A stretch of DNA of 64,000 nt from Streptomyces spectabilis. GTDB taxonomy: Bacteria; Actinomycetota; Actinomycetes; Streptomycetales; Streptomycetaceae. The stretch lies in assembly GCF_008704795.1 (NCBI RefSeq), contig NZ_CP023690.1:6334501-6398500 (forward strand), written 5' to 3'. The notes below the pieces were generated by a model. The model worked only from the letters and a program-made list of their open reading frames with translations, was not told the DNA's origin and searched no databases. Of this stretch, positions 1 to 8,436 are shown piece after piece (positions within the stretch are counted from its first letter, which is position 1; each line of letters begins with the position of its first letter). The translations under genes were made by a program, and so were the position numbers.

Positions 1-955
1 CGTTGACCTTGGCTTCCTTGACCGCGCCGGCCTCGACGCCCCACTCCTTGATGATCTTCTCGTACTGGCCGTTCGCGATGATCGCGTCGAGCGCGGCCTT
101 GATCGCGTCGCGCAGCTTGGTGTTCTCCTTGGAGATCGCGATGCCGTACGGGGCCGCTTCCACCTGGTCGCCCACGAGCTGGAAGTCCTTGCCGCCGCCG
201 GAGGTCTTCACCGCGTACGCGGCGACCGGGAAGTCCGACGAGCCCGCGTCCGCGCCGCCCGAGCGCAGCCGGGTCTGGGCCTGCTGGTCGTTGTCGAAGG
301 ACTCGATGGAGATCTTCTTGCCGCCCTTGCACTTCTTCGACTCGGCCTTGGCCATGTCGTGCGAGACGGTGCCGCGCTGGACGACGATCTTCTTGCCGCA
401 CAGGTCGGACCAGGTCTTGATGCCCTGGTCCTCGCCCTTCTTGGTGTAGATCGAGACGCCCGCGGTGAAGTAGTCGACGAAGTCGACGCCCTTGCCGACC
501 TTCTTGCCGGTCTCCTCGTCGATGCCCTCCTGGCGGTTCTTGGTGTCCGTCATCGCCGACATCGCGATGTCGTACCGCTTGGAGCGCAGACCGCCGAGCA
601 GGGTGTCGAAGGTTCCGTTGTCGAACTCGAACTCCACGCCGAGCTGCTTGCCCATGGCCTCGGCGATGTCGGGGTCGATGCCGACCGTGTCGCCGTTCTT
701 GTCCTTGAACTCGACCGGCGGGTAGGCGATGTCCGAGCCCACCTTGATGACGCCCTTGTTGCGGACGTTCGTGGGGAGCATGTCGGAGAGCGGCGCGTCG
801 ACGACCTTCTTGCCGCCGTCGCCCTTCTTGTTGTCCCGCTGGTCGCCGCAGCCGGTCAGGAGCAGCGAGCCGGCGACCGCGATCGCGCCGACAGCGACGA
901 TCCGGGACTTCGCGGACTTCGCGGCGGTCGTGCGACAAGTGGTGCCTGCGGTCAT
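1..955 (-). CDS. Amino-acid ABC transporter substrate-binding lipoprotein (3' end outside window)
   Basis: Extracytoplasmic solute-binding protein (SBP family 3, glutamate/polar amino-acid type) that delivers substrate to an ABC importer. Read on the minus strand it starts MTAGTTCRTTAAKSAKSR, followed by a hydrophobic segment and a lipobox LLLTGC, so it is exported and lipid-anchored at about Cys-37. The mature part has the family pattern VGSDIAYPPVEFKDKNGDTV near its start and a later DLCGKKIVVQRGT segment. The start ATG (955-953) has GGAGG about 7 nt upstream. The reading frame is open through base 1, giving 318 codons; the C-terminus and permease genes lie outside the window. The family is certain; glutamate specificity is inferred from family and remembered synteny. 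Confidence 0.9.
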   Translation of the reverse strand, partial: MTAGTTCRTTAAKSAKSRIVAVGAIAVAGSLLLTGCGDQRDNKKGDGGKKVVDAPLSDMLPTNVRNKGVIKVGSDIAYPPVEFKDKNGDTVGIDPDIAEAMGKQLGVEFEFDNGTFDTLLGGLRSKRYDIAMSAMTDTKNRQEGIDEETGKKVGKGVDFVDYFTAGVSIYTKKGEDQGIKTWSDLCGKKIVVQRGTVSHDMAKAESKKCKGGKKISIESFDNDQQAQTRLRSGGADAGSSDFPVAAYAVKTSGGGKDFQLVGDQVEAAPYGIAISKENTKLRDAIKAALDAIIANGQYEKIIKEWGVEAGAVKEAKVN

Positions 956-1555
956 AGGGGTCCTCCGGCGGATGGGGAGTAGCCATGGGTCTGACATGGG
1001 GTTGTGCACACACCGTCGTGCACACACCTTCGGGTGTCGCGACCTCGTGTGATGGTGCATCTTGCCATTCGGACCGTCCGATTCTGGGGGCCGGAGATGT
1101 CAAAATCGGATAACGGGCGATCCGGGGGCCACAACAGGCCGGTACGCCTTGCTCATTGACGGGGTGGGGCGAAGTGGTGGCAACCACGGGATAACCACCC
1201 AATCTCGCTATGTGGACCCGCCGAACGGACCTTTGTCTCATATAGGGATAAATCCCCGACCTCCGTCGGCCCGTCCCGGGCCCGAAACCCGCCGTTCACA
1301 TGGGGCTGCGACAGATATGGCTCGTCGGCGGCAGGAAGCATCCGGTAGAAAAGACGGTTACACCCCTCATCCGGGGCCAGGGCGCGTGTGCGGCGCGCCC
1401 GCGCGTCCGTTACGTACCTCCCGTACCGCTCCGCCGACAGGCGGAGGGTCACGGGCCGCAAGGCCCGAGGCCTCAGCACGGACGCGGTTCCCGCCCCACT
1501 TCTCCACCAGGAAGTGGTCCACCCTCAACCATGAACACTTAAGGGGTCAGAAACA
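956..1555. other. Divergent intergenic region between binding protein and malic enzyme
   Basis: About 600 bp with no convincing gene; the short open frames here lack ribosome sites and coding-like composition. It must hold the promoters of both flanking genes. An 11-bp direct repeat GTGCACACACC occurs at 1004-1014 and 1018-1028 (14-bp spacing), close to the lipoprotein gene, and could be a regulator site or part of its leader. No riboswitch-like structure was recognised. Confidence 0.5.
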
Positions 1556-2776
1556 GTGGCAGCGGAGATCGTCAATCCTCGCAGCGACAGCGGTACGAGT
1601 ACCGGTCACGAAGGCGCCGAAGAGCCCTTCGATCCGGCCTTCGCCCTGCATCGTGGCGGCAAGATGGCCGTGCAGGCCACCGTCCCGGTACGGGACAAGG
1701 ACGACCTGTCCCTCGCGTACACGCCCGGCGTGGCGAAAGTGTGCAGCGCCATCGCCGAGCAGCCGGACCTCGTCCACGACTACACCTGGAAGTCGAACGT
1801 CGTCGCCGTCGTCACCGACGGCACGGCCGTGCTCGGCCTCGGGGACATCGGGGCGGAGGCCTCCCTTCCGGTGATGGAGGGCAAGGCCATCCTCTTCAAG
1901 CAGTTCGGCGGCGTCGACGCCGTGCCGATCGCCCTCGGCACCACCGACACGGACGAGATCATCGAGACCGTGGTGCGGCTCGCCCCCTCCTTCGGCGGGG
2001 TGAACCTGGAGGACATCTCCGCGCCGCGCTGCTTCGAGATCGAGCGGCGGCTGCAGGAGCGCCTCGACATCCCGGTCTTCCACGACGACCAGCACGGCAC
2101 GGCGGTCGTCACCCTCGCCGCGCTGCGCAACGCGGCGCGGCTCACCGACCGGACGCTCGGCGACCTGCGCGCCGTGATCTCCGGCGCGGGCGCGGCGGGC
2201 GTCGCCATCGCGAAGTTCCTCCTGGAGGCCGGGCTCGGTGACGTGGCGGTCGCGGACCGCAAGGGCATCGTCAGCCGGGACCGGGACGACCTCACCCCGG
2301 TCAAGCGCGAGCTCGCGGAGCTCACGAACAAGGCGGGTCTGAGCGGCTCCCTGGAGAGCGCGCTCGCCGGTGCGGACGTGTTCATCGGCGTGTCCGGCGG
2401 TACGGTCCCCGAGGCCGCGGTGGCCTCGATGGCGCCGAACTCGTTCGTGTTCGCCATGGCCAACCCGAACCCCGAGGTGCACCCGGACATCGCCCACAAG
2501 TACGCCGCCGTGGTGGCGACGGGCCGTTCTGACTACCCGAACCAGATCAACAACGTCCTCGCCTTCCCCGGCATCTTCGCGGGCGCGCTCCAGGTGCGGG
2601 CCTCCCGCATCACCGAGGGCATGAAGATCGCGGCCGCCGACGCCCTCGCCGGTGTGGTCGGGGACGAGCTCTCCGCCGCGTATGTGATCCCGTCCCCGTT
2701 CGACGAGCGGGTGGCGCCCGCGGTCACCGCCGCGGTCGCCGCGGCGGCCCGGGCCGAAGGGGTCGCCCGCCGCTGA
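1556..2776 (+). CDS. NAD(P)-dependent malic enzyme (oxaloacetate-decarboxylating malate dehydrogenase)
   Basis: Converts malate to pyruvate and CO2 with reduction of NAD(P), linking the TCA cycle to pyruvate and, in the NADP form, supplying NADPH. It has 406 residues, the length of the short bacterial malic enzymes without a phosphotransacetylase domain. Visible motifs: [12 protein letters not shown] near residue 45 (catalytic Tyr region), [19 protein letters not shown] (catalytic Lys region), [11 protein letters not shown] (metal-binding acidic residues) and the Rossmann loop [15 protein letters not shown]. The GTG start follows AAGGGG. In S. coelicolor the malic enzyme I recall in this neighbourhood is the NADP form; cofactor choice cannot be read with certainty here. 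A strong terminator follows at 2835. Confidence 0.93.
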   Translation: MAAEIVNPRSDSGTSTGHEGAEEPFDPAFALHRGGKMAVQATVPVRDKDDLSLAYTPGVAKVCSAIAEQPDLVHDYTWKSNVVAVVTDGTAVLGLGDIGAEASLPVMEGKAILFKQFGGVDAVPIALGTTDTDEIIETVVRLAPSFGGVNLEDISAPRCFEIERRLQERLDIPVFHDDQHGTAVVTLAALRNAARLTDRTLGDLRAVISGAGAAGVAIAKFLLEAGLGDVAVADRKGIVSRDRDDLTPVKRELAELTNKAGLSGSLESALAGADVFIGVSGGTVPEAAVASMAPNSFVFAMANPNPEVHPDIAHKYAAVVATGRSDYPNQINNVLAFPGIFAGALQVRASRITEGMKIAAADALAGVVGDELSAAYVIPSPFDERVAPAVTAAVAAAARAEGVARR

Positions 2777-2834
2777 CGGGAGGGTTCCGGGTCCCGCCTC
2801 GCCGGGGCCTCATCTCGCCCGGGCTCCGCCCCGC

Positions 2835-2870
2835 CCAGGCCCCATCTCGCCCCGGCGGGGTGGGGCCTGG
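2835..2870 (+). terminator. Stem-loop terminator after malic enzyme
   Basis: Perfect 10-bp arms CCAGGCCCCA (2835-2844) and TGGGGCCTGG (2861-2870). The 16-nt loop contains its own small C4/G4 stem. It lies 59 nt past the malic enzyme stop codon. Confidence 0.7.
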
Positions 2871-2988
2871 CGGTTTCTGCTCGCCGCGGGGGCGCGCTGT
2901 CAGTCCGGGCTGCGGCCCCCGGGGCGCGGCGCGGGTCACACCTTCGGGCCGTTCCTAAGGGCCAGGGAGCGGGACTACGGTCGGCGCC

Positions 2989-3951
2989 ATGTTCGCTGCC
3001 TACGCCGCCCGCATCGACCCCGCGCACCCCCTCAACGGCCTTGAGGTGGGTGACCGACCCGCCCCCGAGCCCCGCCCCGGCTGGTCCACCGTGAACGTGA
3101 AGGCCGCCTCCCTCAACCACCACGACCTGTGGTCCCTGCGCGGAGTCGGCCTCGACGAGGACAAGCTCCCGATGATCCTCGGCTGTGACGCCGCCGGGGT
3201 CGACGAGGACGGCAACGAAGTCGTCCTGCACTCCGTCATCGGCCAGTCCGGCTACGGCGTCGGCCCCCACGAGCGCCGCACCATCCTCACCGAGAAGTAC
3301 CAGGGCACCTTCGCCGAGCAGGTCTCCGTGCCCACCTGGAACGTCCTGCCCAAGCCCGCCGGGCTCTCCTTCGCCGAGGCCGCCTGCCTGCCCACGGCCT
3401 GGCTCACCGCGTATCGCATGCTGTTCACCAACGCGGGCGTACGCCCCGGCGACTCGGTCCTCGTCCAGGGCGCGGGCGGCGGCGTCGCGACCGCCGCGAT
3501 CGTGCTCGGCAGGGCGGCGGGCCTCAAGGTCTTCGCCACCAGCCGTGACGAGGCCAAGCGGAAGCGGGCCGTCGAGCTGGGCGCGGTGGACGCGCTGCCC
3601 GCGGGCGCGCGGCTCCCGCACCGGGTCGACGCGGTGATCGAGACGGTCGGCGCCGCCACCTGGTCGCACTCCATCAAGGCGCTCCGGCCCGGCGGCACGC
3701 TGGTCATCTCCGGCGCCACCAGCGGCGACCGCCCCTCGCACGCCGAGCTGACCCGCGTCTTCTTCCTGGAGCTGCGGATCGTCGGCTCCACGATGGGCAC
3801 GAAGGACGAGCTCGAAGACCTCCTCGCGTTCTGCGCGAACACCGGGGTACGCCCTGTCGTCGACGAGGTCCTGCCGCTGGACCGCGCGCGGGAGGGCTTC
3901 GAGCGCCTGGAGGCGGGGGACCAGTTCGGCAAGATCGTGCTGACGGTCTGA
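2989..3951 (+). CDS. MDR-superfamily zinc-type/quinone oxidoreductase
   Basis: NAD(P)H-dependent medium-chain dehydrogenase/reductase of 320 residues. The N-terminal GroES-like domain includes VKAASLNHHDLWSLRG and GCDAAGVDEDGNEV. The Rossmann domain starts at VQGAGGGVATAAIVLGRAAG with a downstream FATSRDEAKRKRAVELGA motif. The cysteine-rich structural zinc loop of true alcohol dehydrogenases is absent, so a quinone or enone reductase activity is more likely than alcohol oxidation. ATG start at 2989. It stands alone between a terminator and the operator of the next pair. The substrate cannot be told from sequence. Confidence 0.85.
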   Translation: MFAAYAARIDPAHPLNGLEVGDRPAPEPRPGWSTVNVKAASLNHHDLWSLRGVGLDEDKLPMILGCDAAGVDEDGNEVVLHSVIGQSGYGVGPHERRTILTEKYQGTFAEQVSVPTWNVLPKPAGLSFAEAACLPTAWLTAYRMLFTNAGVRPGDSVLVQGAGGGVATAAIVLGRAAGLKVFATSRDEAKRKRAVELGAVDALPAGARLPHRVDAVIETVGAATWSHSIKALRPGGTLVISGATSGDRPSHAELTRVFFLELRIVGSTMGTKDELEDLLAFCANTGVRPVVDEVLPLDRAREGFERLEAGDQFGKIVLTV

Positions 3952-4015
3952 GCCTTCTGGGGCCCTCCCCTCCAGCGGTCGGAGCACCGCGGAAGCCTCC
4001 CTCACCCGCCTTCTT

Positions 4016-4059
4016 GTCAACCAGGGTTGACGCGAGGGCGGGTGTCAACCTACGTTGAC
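4016..4059 (+). promoter_or_regulatory. Tandem GTCAAC-N4-GTTGAC operators with embedded promoter
   Basis: Two 16-bp inverted repeats, GTCAACCAGGGTTGAC (4016-4031) and GTCAACCTACGTTGAC (4044-4059), lie with centres 28 bp apart. TTGACG (4027-4032) and TACGTT (4051-4056), 18 bp apart, look like -35 and -10 boxes lying in the right arms of the two operators. Transcription would then begin at about 4063-4064, on the ATG of the following gene, giving a leaderless mRNA. The repeats are seen; the promoter and autoregulation are inferred. Confidence 0.7.
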
Positions 4060-4063
4060 ATGT

Positions 4064-4273
4064 ATGACCGAAGCAACGGATCTCGCCGAGCGCGCGGGCG
4101 ACCGCGATCCCCGGGTGGGGCTGCGTGCCGTCACGGCGCTGCGGCGCCTCGTGGAGCAGCTCGAAGCCGTCCAGGTGCGCAGCGCCCGCCAGCAGGGCTG
4201 GTCGTGGCAGGAGATCGCCGCCGAGCTCGGCGTGAGCAGGCAGGCCGTGCACAAGAAATACGGGAGGCAGTGA
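4064..4273 (+). CDS. Small helix-turn-helix DNA-binding protein
   Basis: A 69-residue protein starting MTEATDLAERAGDRDP. Its C-terminal half WQEIAAELGVSRQAVHKKYG is a clear helix-turn-helix of the kind found in sigma-region-4 and Lsr2/MarR-type small regulators. ATG at 4064 is preferred over the in-frame TTG at 4055, which lies inside the second operator. There is no Shine-Dalgarno at the right distance from the ATG, which fits a leaderless transcript. Its stop overlaps the next start (TGATG), so the pair is one operon. It is the obvious candidate to bind the tandem operator in its own promoter. Confidence 0.8.
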   Translation: MTEATDLAERAGDRDPRVGLRAVTALRRLVEQLEAVQVRSARQQGWSWQEIAAELGVSRQAVHKKYGRQ

Positions 4274-4827
4274 TGTTCGAGCGGTTCACGAGCAACGGCC
4301 GGGCTGTGGTGACCGGCGCGGTCGAGCACGCCGAGCGGGTGGGCGCCGACTCCGTCGACGACGGTCATCTCCTGCTGGCCCTGCTCGACCGGCAGGGCAG
4401 CCGCGCCTCCTTCGCCCTGGCGGCGCTGGGGGCCGACCGGCGGCGCGAGGAGATCGCCGATGCGCTGGCCGAGGCCCGCCGCCGCGGCGGTCTCACCCAG
4501 GCGGACACCGAGGCCCTGGCCGGGCTCGGCATCGATGTCGAGGAGATCGTCGCCCGTGTCGAGGAGACCCATGGGGCGGGCGCCCTGGCGGGTGCCGGGG
4601 CGGGCCGCGGGCGCAAGGGGCTCGGCTCCTGGTTCGGCCACCGCCCCTTCACCCGGGAGGCCAAGGACGTGCTGGTGCGGGCCCTGCGGATCGCCACCGC
4701 GCGACGGGAACGCACTGTCGGTGACGAGCACATCCTGCTCGCCTTGACGACCCGGCCCGGCATCGTGGCGGAGGTGCTCGGTGACCGGGGGGTGACGCGG
4801 GAGGCGTTGGACCGGGTGCTTGCGTAG
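4273..4827 (+). CDS. Clp N-terminal-domain protein without ATPase domain
   Basis: A 184-residue protein made of Clp-N repeats: MFERFTSNGRAVVTGAVEHA followed by DDGHLLLALLDRQG in the first half, and FTREAKDVLVRALRIA with DEHILLALTTRPG in the second. These match the double Clp-N domain used by ClpA/ClpC to bind substrates or adaptors. No Walker A motif or AAA+ module follows, so it cannot be an unfoldase by itself; it may act as an adaptor or as sensor partner of the HTH protein. It is translationally coupled to the HTH gene by a TGATG overlap. Function beyond the domain is inference. Confidence 0.85.
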   Translation: MFERFTSNGRAVVTGAVEHAERVGADSVDDGHLLLALLDRQGSRASFALAALGADRRREEIADALAEARRRGGLTQADTEALAGLGIDVEEIVARVEETHGAGALAGAGAGRGRKGLGSWFGHRPFTREAKDVLVRALRIATARRERTVGDEHILLALTTRPGIVAEVLGDRGVTREALDRVLA

Positions 4828-4874
4828 GCAGCCGGGGCTGGGCGGGCCGGTCGGGTGCCCTCCGGGTCCTGGGT

Positions 4875-5095
4875 CTGACTGCCCTGCTGTCCTGCTGTCC
4901 TGCTGTCCTGCTGTCCTGCTGCCCTGCTGTCCTGAGGTCCGGCTGTGCTGATGTCGGGTCGGGCCGATGTCTGGCTGGTCTGATGCCTGGCTGGTCCGGT
5001 GCCCAGCCGCCCTGACGCCGGGCCAGCCCGATGCTCGGCTGCTCCGATGGCTGGTCGGTCCGATGCCCGGCCGGCCCGGAGCCCGGCGTGGCTCC
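4875..5095. repeat. 8-bp tandem repeat tract followed by degenerate repeats
   Basis: CCTGCTGT is repeated head to tail from 4883 to about 4946: five exact units, one single-base variant and two more divergent units. It then grades into an irregular run of GATG/CCGG/GGTC words up to about 5095. It fills the space between the convergent Clp-N and PadR genes. No gene is supported. Confidence 0.75.
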
Positions 5096-5119
5096 GGGCT
5101 CCGGCGTGGCCGTCGTCCG

Positions 5120-6349
5120 TCAGGGCTTGGGCATGCGCAGTATCGCCGTCACATGGGCCGCCGTCTCCGACAGGTGGCGGCGGGCCTCGCGGAGCTGCTC
5201 CGGGGAGACGCCGTGGTCACGGGCCGCGTCGCGGACGTCGTCACGGAGGCGGTCGAGGAGCCGCTCCAGATCGCGCGCGGGATCTCCGCCCGTCGCCTCC
5301 TCCTGGGCCCAGTCCGGCAGGTACTCCACCGGCACCTGGTCGCGCGGCGGTGCGAACACGGGGCCCGGCGCGGCAGCCTTGTCTGTGCTGGAGGCCTTGC
5401 TCGTGTCGGAGGCCTTGCCCGTGTGGGGGGTCTCGCTCGCGCCGGAGGGCTTCCCGGTGTCGGAGGCCGCGTCGGGCGCGGATGCCGCGTCCCCTCCGGA
5501 GGCCGCGTCCCGCTCGGGCCTCACATCGTGCTCGGTGCCCTTGGCCCGCTTGCGGTCCGTGTCGCCGAAGCCGAAGTCCACGAAGTCCTTGCCGAACCCC
5601 CTGCCGAATTCACCGACCTCCTTGGCCAGCTCGGCGAGCCCTTCCCGCACCCCTGTCGGCCAGTCGCCGCGCGCGAAGTGGTCCTGCACATGCTCCTGCA
5701 CCCGCTGGGCCATGCGCTGCCACTCCTCCCGCGCCTCCTCCTGCGCCTGCTCCCGCGCGTCCCGGGCCTGGCGGCGGGCCCGCTGGGCCTCCTCGCGGGC
5801 GCGGCGGCTCTCGTCCTTCGCGCGCCGAGCCTGCTCCTTCCACTCCTGCCGGGCCCGCCGGACCTCTTCCTTCGCCTGGCGCCAGCCCTCGCTGTCCGTC
5901 CAGGAACCGTCGAGGAAGTCGCCGAGACCCGAGTGGCTCCCCGTGCCGCTCCTGCCCGCCGTCCGGGCCTGCTGGGCCGCTGCCCGCATCTCGCGCCGCA
6001 GCTCGCCCGCCGCGCCCTGCACGCCGTCGCGGATCTCGGCGGCCAGCTCGGCGACCGACTCGCGGATCTCCAGCTCCAGGTCGGCCAGCTCGCCGCTGCG
6101 GCTGGCCAGCTCGGCACGGCCCGCGTCCGTGATCGAGTAGACCTTGCGGCCGCCTTCCGTGGTGTGGGTGACCAGGCCCTCCGCCTCCAGCTTGGCCAGG
6201 CGGGGATAGACGGTGCCCGCCGATGGCGCGTAAAGACCCTGGAAGCGCTCCTCCAGGAGGCGGATCACCTCGTAGCCGTGGCGCGGGGCCTCGTCCAGGA
6301 GCTTGAGCAGGTACAGGCGCAGACGGCCGTGGGCGAACACGGGGGGCAT
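5120..6349 (-). CDS. PadR-family regulator with long coiled-coil extension
   Basis: The first ~90 residues are a PadR winged helix (RLYLLKLLDEAPRHGYEVIR, then GTVYPRLAKLEAEGLVTH and GGRKVYSITDAGRAEL). The protein runs to 409 residues, far beyond a usual PadR. The extension has an Arg/Glu/Ala-rich predicted coiled coil (about 140-230), a Gly/Phe segment, a disordered Ser/Asp/Ala-rich stretch and a final helical domain. It starts 1 nt after the stop of the upstream DUF4097 gene, so the two are co-transcribed. A perfect palindrome ahead of the operon is the likely self-operator. The role of the tail is unknown. Confidence 0.88.
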   Translation of the reverse strand: MPPVFAHGRLRLYLLKLLDEAPRHGYEVIRLLEERFQGLYAPSAGTVYPRLAKLEAEGLVTHTTEGGRKVYSITDAGRAELASRSGELADLELEIRESVAELAAEIRDGVQGAAGELRREMRAAAQQARTAGRSGTGSHSGLGDFLDGSWTDSEGWRQAKEEVRRARQEWKEQARRAKDESRRAREEAQRARRQARDAREQAQEEAREEWQRMAQRVQEHVQDHFARGDWPTGVREGLAELAKEVGEFGRGFGKDFVDFGFGDTDRKRAKGTEHDVRPERDAASGGDAASAPDAASDTGKPSGASETPHTGKASDTSKASSTDKAAAPGPVFAPPRDQVPVEYLPDWAQEEATGGDPARDLERLLDRLRDDVRDAARDHGVSPEQLREARRHLSETAAHVTAILRMPKP

Positions 6350-6350
6350 C

Positions 6351-7316
6351 TCAGAGCACCTTCTTGTCGGTCGGGGCGTCGGCGGCGGTGTCCGCCTCCG
6401 GGGCGCCGGTCGGGGTCTCGGTCACGGCGTCGGCCGGGGGAGCCGGGGACGGGGCGTCCGCCGGGGCGGAGTCCCGCGCGGGCTCGTCGGTCTCGTACCG
6501 ATCTTCCTCTACGTCCGGCTTGCGCAGCAGCGCGATCGAGCCGGTGACCGTCGTCGCCTTGAGCTGGCCGCGGCCGGAGCCGAGCCTGCCCGTGATCTTC
6601 TTCGAGCCCCAGAGGCCGCTGATCCTCAGCTCCTCGAAATCGCTGGAGACCGAGCCGCTCGTGGTGTCCGCCTCCACCTGCGCGTGCCCCGGGCGGGGCA
6701 GCCGGATGGCGATCTCGCCCGAGACGCTGCTGAGCCCGATGTCGGCCGGACCGCCGACCGGATCCAGGTCCAGGATCATCGAGCCGCTCACCGATTCGGC
6801 CCGAACGGAGGACCCCGCTCCGTCGAAGACCGTCAAGTCGCCCGAGACCGAGTTGAACCGCAGCTCCCCGGTGATGCCCTGGGCTTCGACGGCGCCCGAG
6901 ACCGTCTCGGCGCGGACCGGCCCGGTCAGGCCGACCAGGGTCGTGTCGCCCGTGATGCTCCGCACCTCCGCCCGGCCCTCGACCCCCGTGACCACCGCTC
7001 CGGCGCCGACCGCACCCACCTCGACCTGGGTCCCGGCCGGCACGGCGACGGACACCACCGCGCTGCGGCGCGTGCCCTTGGGGATGAGCCACCCGAGAAG
7101 GCCTTTCCACGGCAGGTCCTCGTACACGACGGAGAGCGTGTCGTCGGAGTGCGTCACGACGAGCGGGGGGCCCGCGATCTCGGACACCTCCAGCCTGGCT
7201 GTGTCGTCGTCCGTGCCCACCACGTTCACCGTGCCGTTCACGACGCGTACGTGCAGGCGCCTCACGGGCGCGTCGAACGTCAGCTTCCTGGGCTCATCGA
7301 CGGACCACTTCGGCAT
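6351..7316 (-). CDS. DUF4097-family beta-strand repeat protein
   Basis: A 321-residue protein, MPKWSVDEPRKLTFDAPVRR at the start, built of short repeated beta strands of the DUF4097/adhesin-like type (for example VRAETVSGAVEAQGITGEL and SVSGDLTVFDGAGSSVRAE). It ends in an acidic Ala/Pro-rich tail. The internal start at 7316 is chosen because AAGGAGG stands 9 nt upstream; a 48-codon-longer frame from 7364 has no such site and would run close to the operator. No signal peptide is visible, so it is cytoplasmic. It is first gene of an operon with the long PadR regulator, a common pairing in actinobacteria; no biochemical function is established. Confidence 0.85.
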   Translation of the reverse strand: MPKWSVDEPRKLTFDAPVRRLHVRVVNGTVNVVGTDDDTARLEVSEIAGPPLVVTHSDDTLSVVYEDLPWKGLLGWLIPKGTRRSAVVSVAVPAGTQVEVGAVGAGAVVTGVEGRAEVRSITGDTTLVGLTGPVRAETVSGAVEAQGITGELRFNSVSGDLTVFDGAGSSVRAESVSGSMILDLDPVGGPADIGLSSVSGEIAIRLPRPGHAQVEADTTSGSVSSDFEELRISGLWGSKKITGRLGSGRGQLKATTVTGSIALLRKPDVEEDRYETDEPARDSAPADAPSPAPPADAVTETPTGAPEADTAADAPTDKKVL

Positions 7317-7375
7317 GGTGACTGACCTCCTTGGGCGGCTCGGACGCAACGCGCCATATCGCATCCTTGACTAGA

Positions 7376-7404
7376 CACGATATATCGTGGATACGGAAAG
7401 TCAA
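7376..7404 (-). promoter_or_regulatory. Probable PadR operator and promoter
   Basis: A perfect 14-bp palindrome CACGATATATCGTG lies at 7376-7389, 60 bp upstream of the DUF4097 start. On the minus strand TTGACT (7404-7399) and TATCGT (7382-7377), 16 bp apart, are plausible -35 and -10 boxes, so the palindrome covers the -10 box. AT-rich ATAT-centred palindromes are typical of PadR sites; binding by the adjacent PadR is inferred. Confidence 0.65.
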
Positions 7405-7511
7405 GACGTACTTCTTCGCCGGAAACCGGACGTCGCGCTTCATCGAAACCTCGCGCCGCACTCGGCCGGGGGCCGCGCGCCAAACATCATGGTTTGTCCT
7501 AGCGTGGGGCC

Positions 7512-8363
7512 ATGTCCTCCGAGTCGACCCCCGCCCCCGCGACGGACTCCGCCGACGCCGCCTCCTCTCCCGGTGCGCTGCTGCTCTGCCGGGCCCGGCC
7601 GGACTCCGTCGAGACGGTCGCCCAACTGCTGCGCGAGCGGATGCTGCTCGCGCCCGCGGGCCCGGAGTGGAGCGTGCTGGTGCCCGAGGGCAAGCCGTGG
7701 CTGGAGGGCGGGGAGCCGGTCGACAGTGTGCTCGCCGGGTGGGCCACCGCGCTCGCCGTCGGCTCGCCGTGGCCGGTTCTCGCGCTGTGGTGGGACGCCG
7801 ACCGCTCCGGCTGCACGCTCGCGGCGGGCTTCCGGCGGACGGTCGGGTACGTGTGGCTGGCGAACGGTACCCCGGTCGGCGAGGACGAGGCCATGCGGAC
7901 GTTCGCCGCCCGGCTCGGCCTCGACCCGGTGCTCGACATGCAGGCCCTGGATCCGCTGACCCGCCCCGACTCGGACGCGGACGCGCGCGCCCGGCTGCGC
8001 GGCCTCATCGCGGTCCTCACGCGTGTGGGAGTCGACCTGCCACCGGGCCTGAACCCCGGCGAACCGGCGGACCGGCTACGGGAAGTGGCCCGCGTCCTGG
8101 ACGGCGTACGGAGCGTCGAGTGGTCGGGCTGGCGCGACGCGGTGCGCGCCGAGCTCGACGCGGTGGAGAGCGGCCCGCTGGGCCCCTGGCTGCGCGGGCC
8201 GCGGGCGCGTGCCCTGGCCGGCGGCCAGCTCGCGGCGGGAGTGCCGCTCCTCGCCTGGTCCCTGCGGCGGCGCGGCGGTGGCGGCTGGACGGTGGCGGGC
8301 CTCGTCCTCGTGGTGCACGGGGTGCTGGGGTTCGCGTACGACCGGGCGCGGGAGCGGGAGTAG
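7512..8363 (+). CDS. Conserved hypothetical protein with C-terminal membrane segment
   Basis: A 283-residue protein that I do not recognise. After a low-complexity N-terminus it has a globular region (GALLLCRARPDSVETVAQLL, then WPVLALWWDADRSGCTLAAG). The C-terminus has a hydrophobic segment VAGLVLVVHGVLGFAYDRAR ending in charged residues, compatible with one membrane helix. The coding composition is strong and ATG 7512 is 145 bp from the divergent PadR-operon promoter. It stands alone; no operon partner suggests a role. Confidence 0.75.
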   Translation: MSSESTPAPATDSADAASSPGALLLCRARPDSVETVAQLLRERMLLAPAGPEWSVLVPEGKPWLEGGEPVDSVLAGWATALAVGSPWPVLALWWDADRSGCTLAAGFRRTVGYVWLANGTPVGEDEAMRTFAARLGLDPVLDMQALDPLTRPDSDADARARLRGLIAVLTRVGVDLPPGLNPGEPADRLREVARVLDGVRSVEWSGWRDAVRAELDAVESGPLGPWLRGPRARALAGGQLAAGVPLLAWSLRRRGGGGWTVAGLVLVVHGVLGFAYDRARERE

Positions 8364-8436
8364 CCGCGCGGGCGCGGGACCGGCCGCCTTCGGTGCCCCG
8401 TGCCGTACGTGAGCCCTCGCCGGGCCGCGCCCTCCG

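Noticed and set aside
956..1555. Riboswitch or small RNA upstream of malic enzyme
   Set aside because: No conserved riboswitch core or strong stem was recognised; only a short direct repeat is visible.
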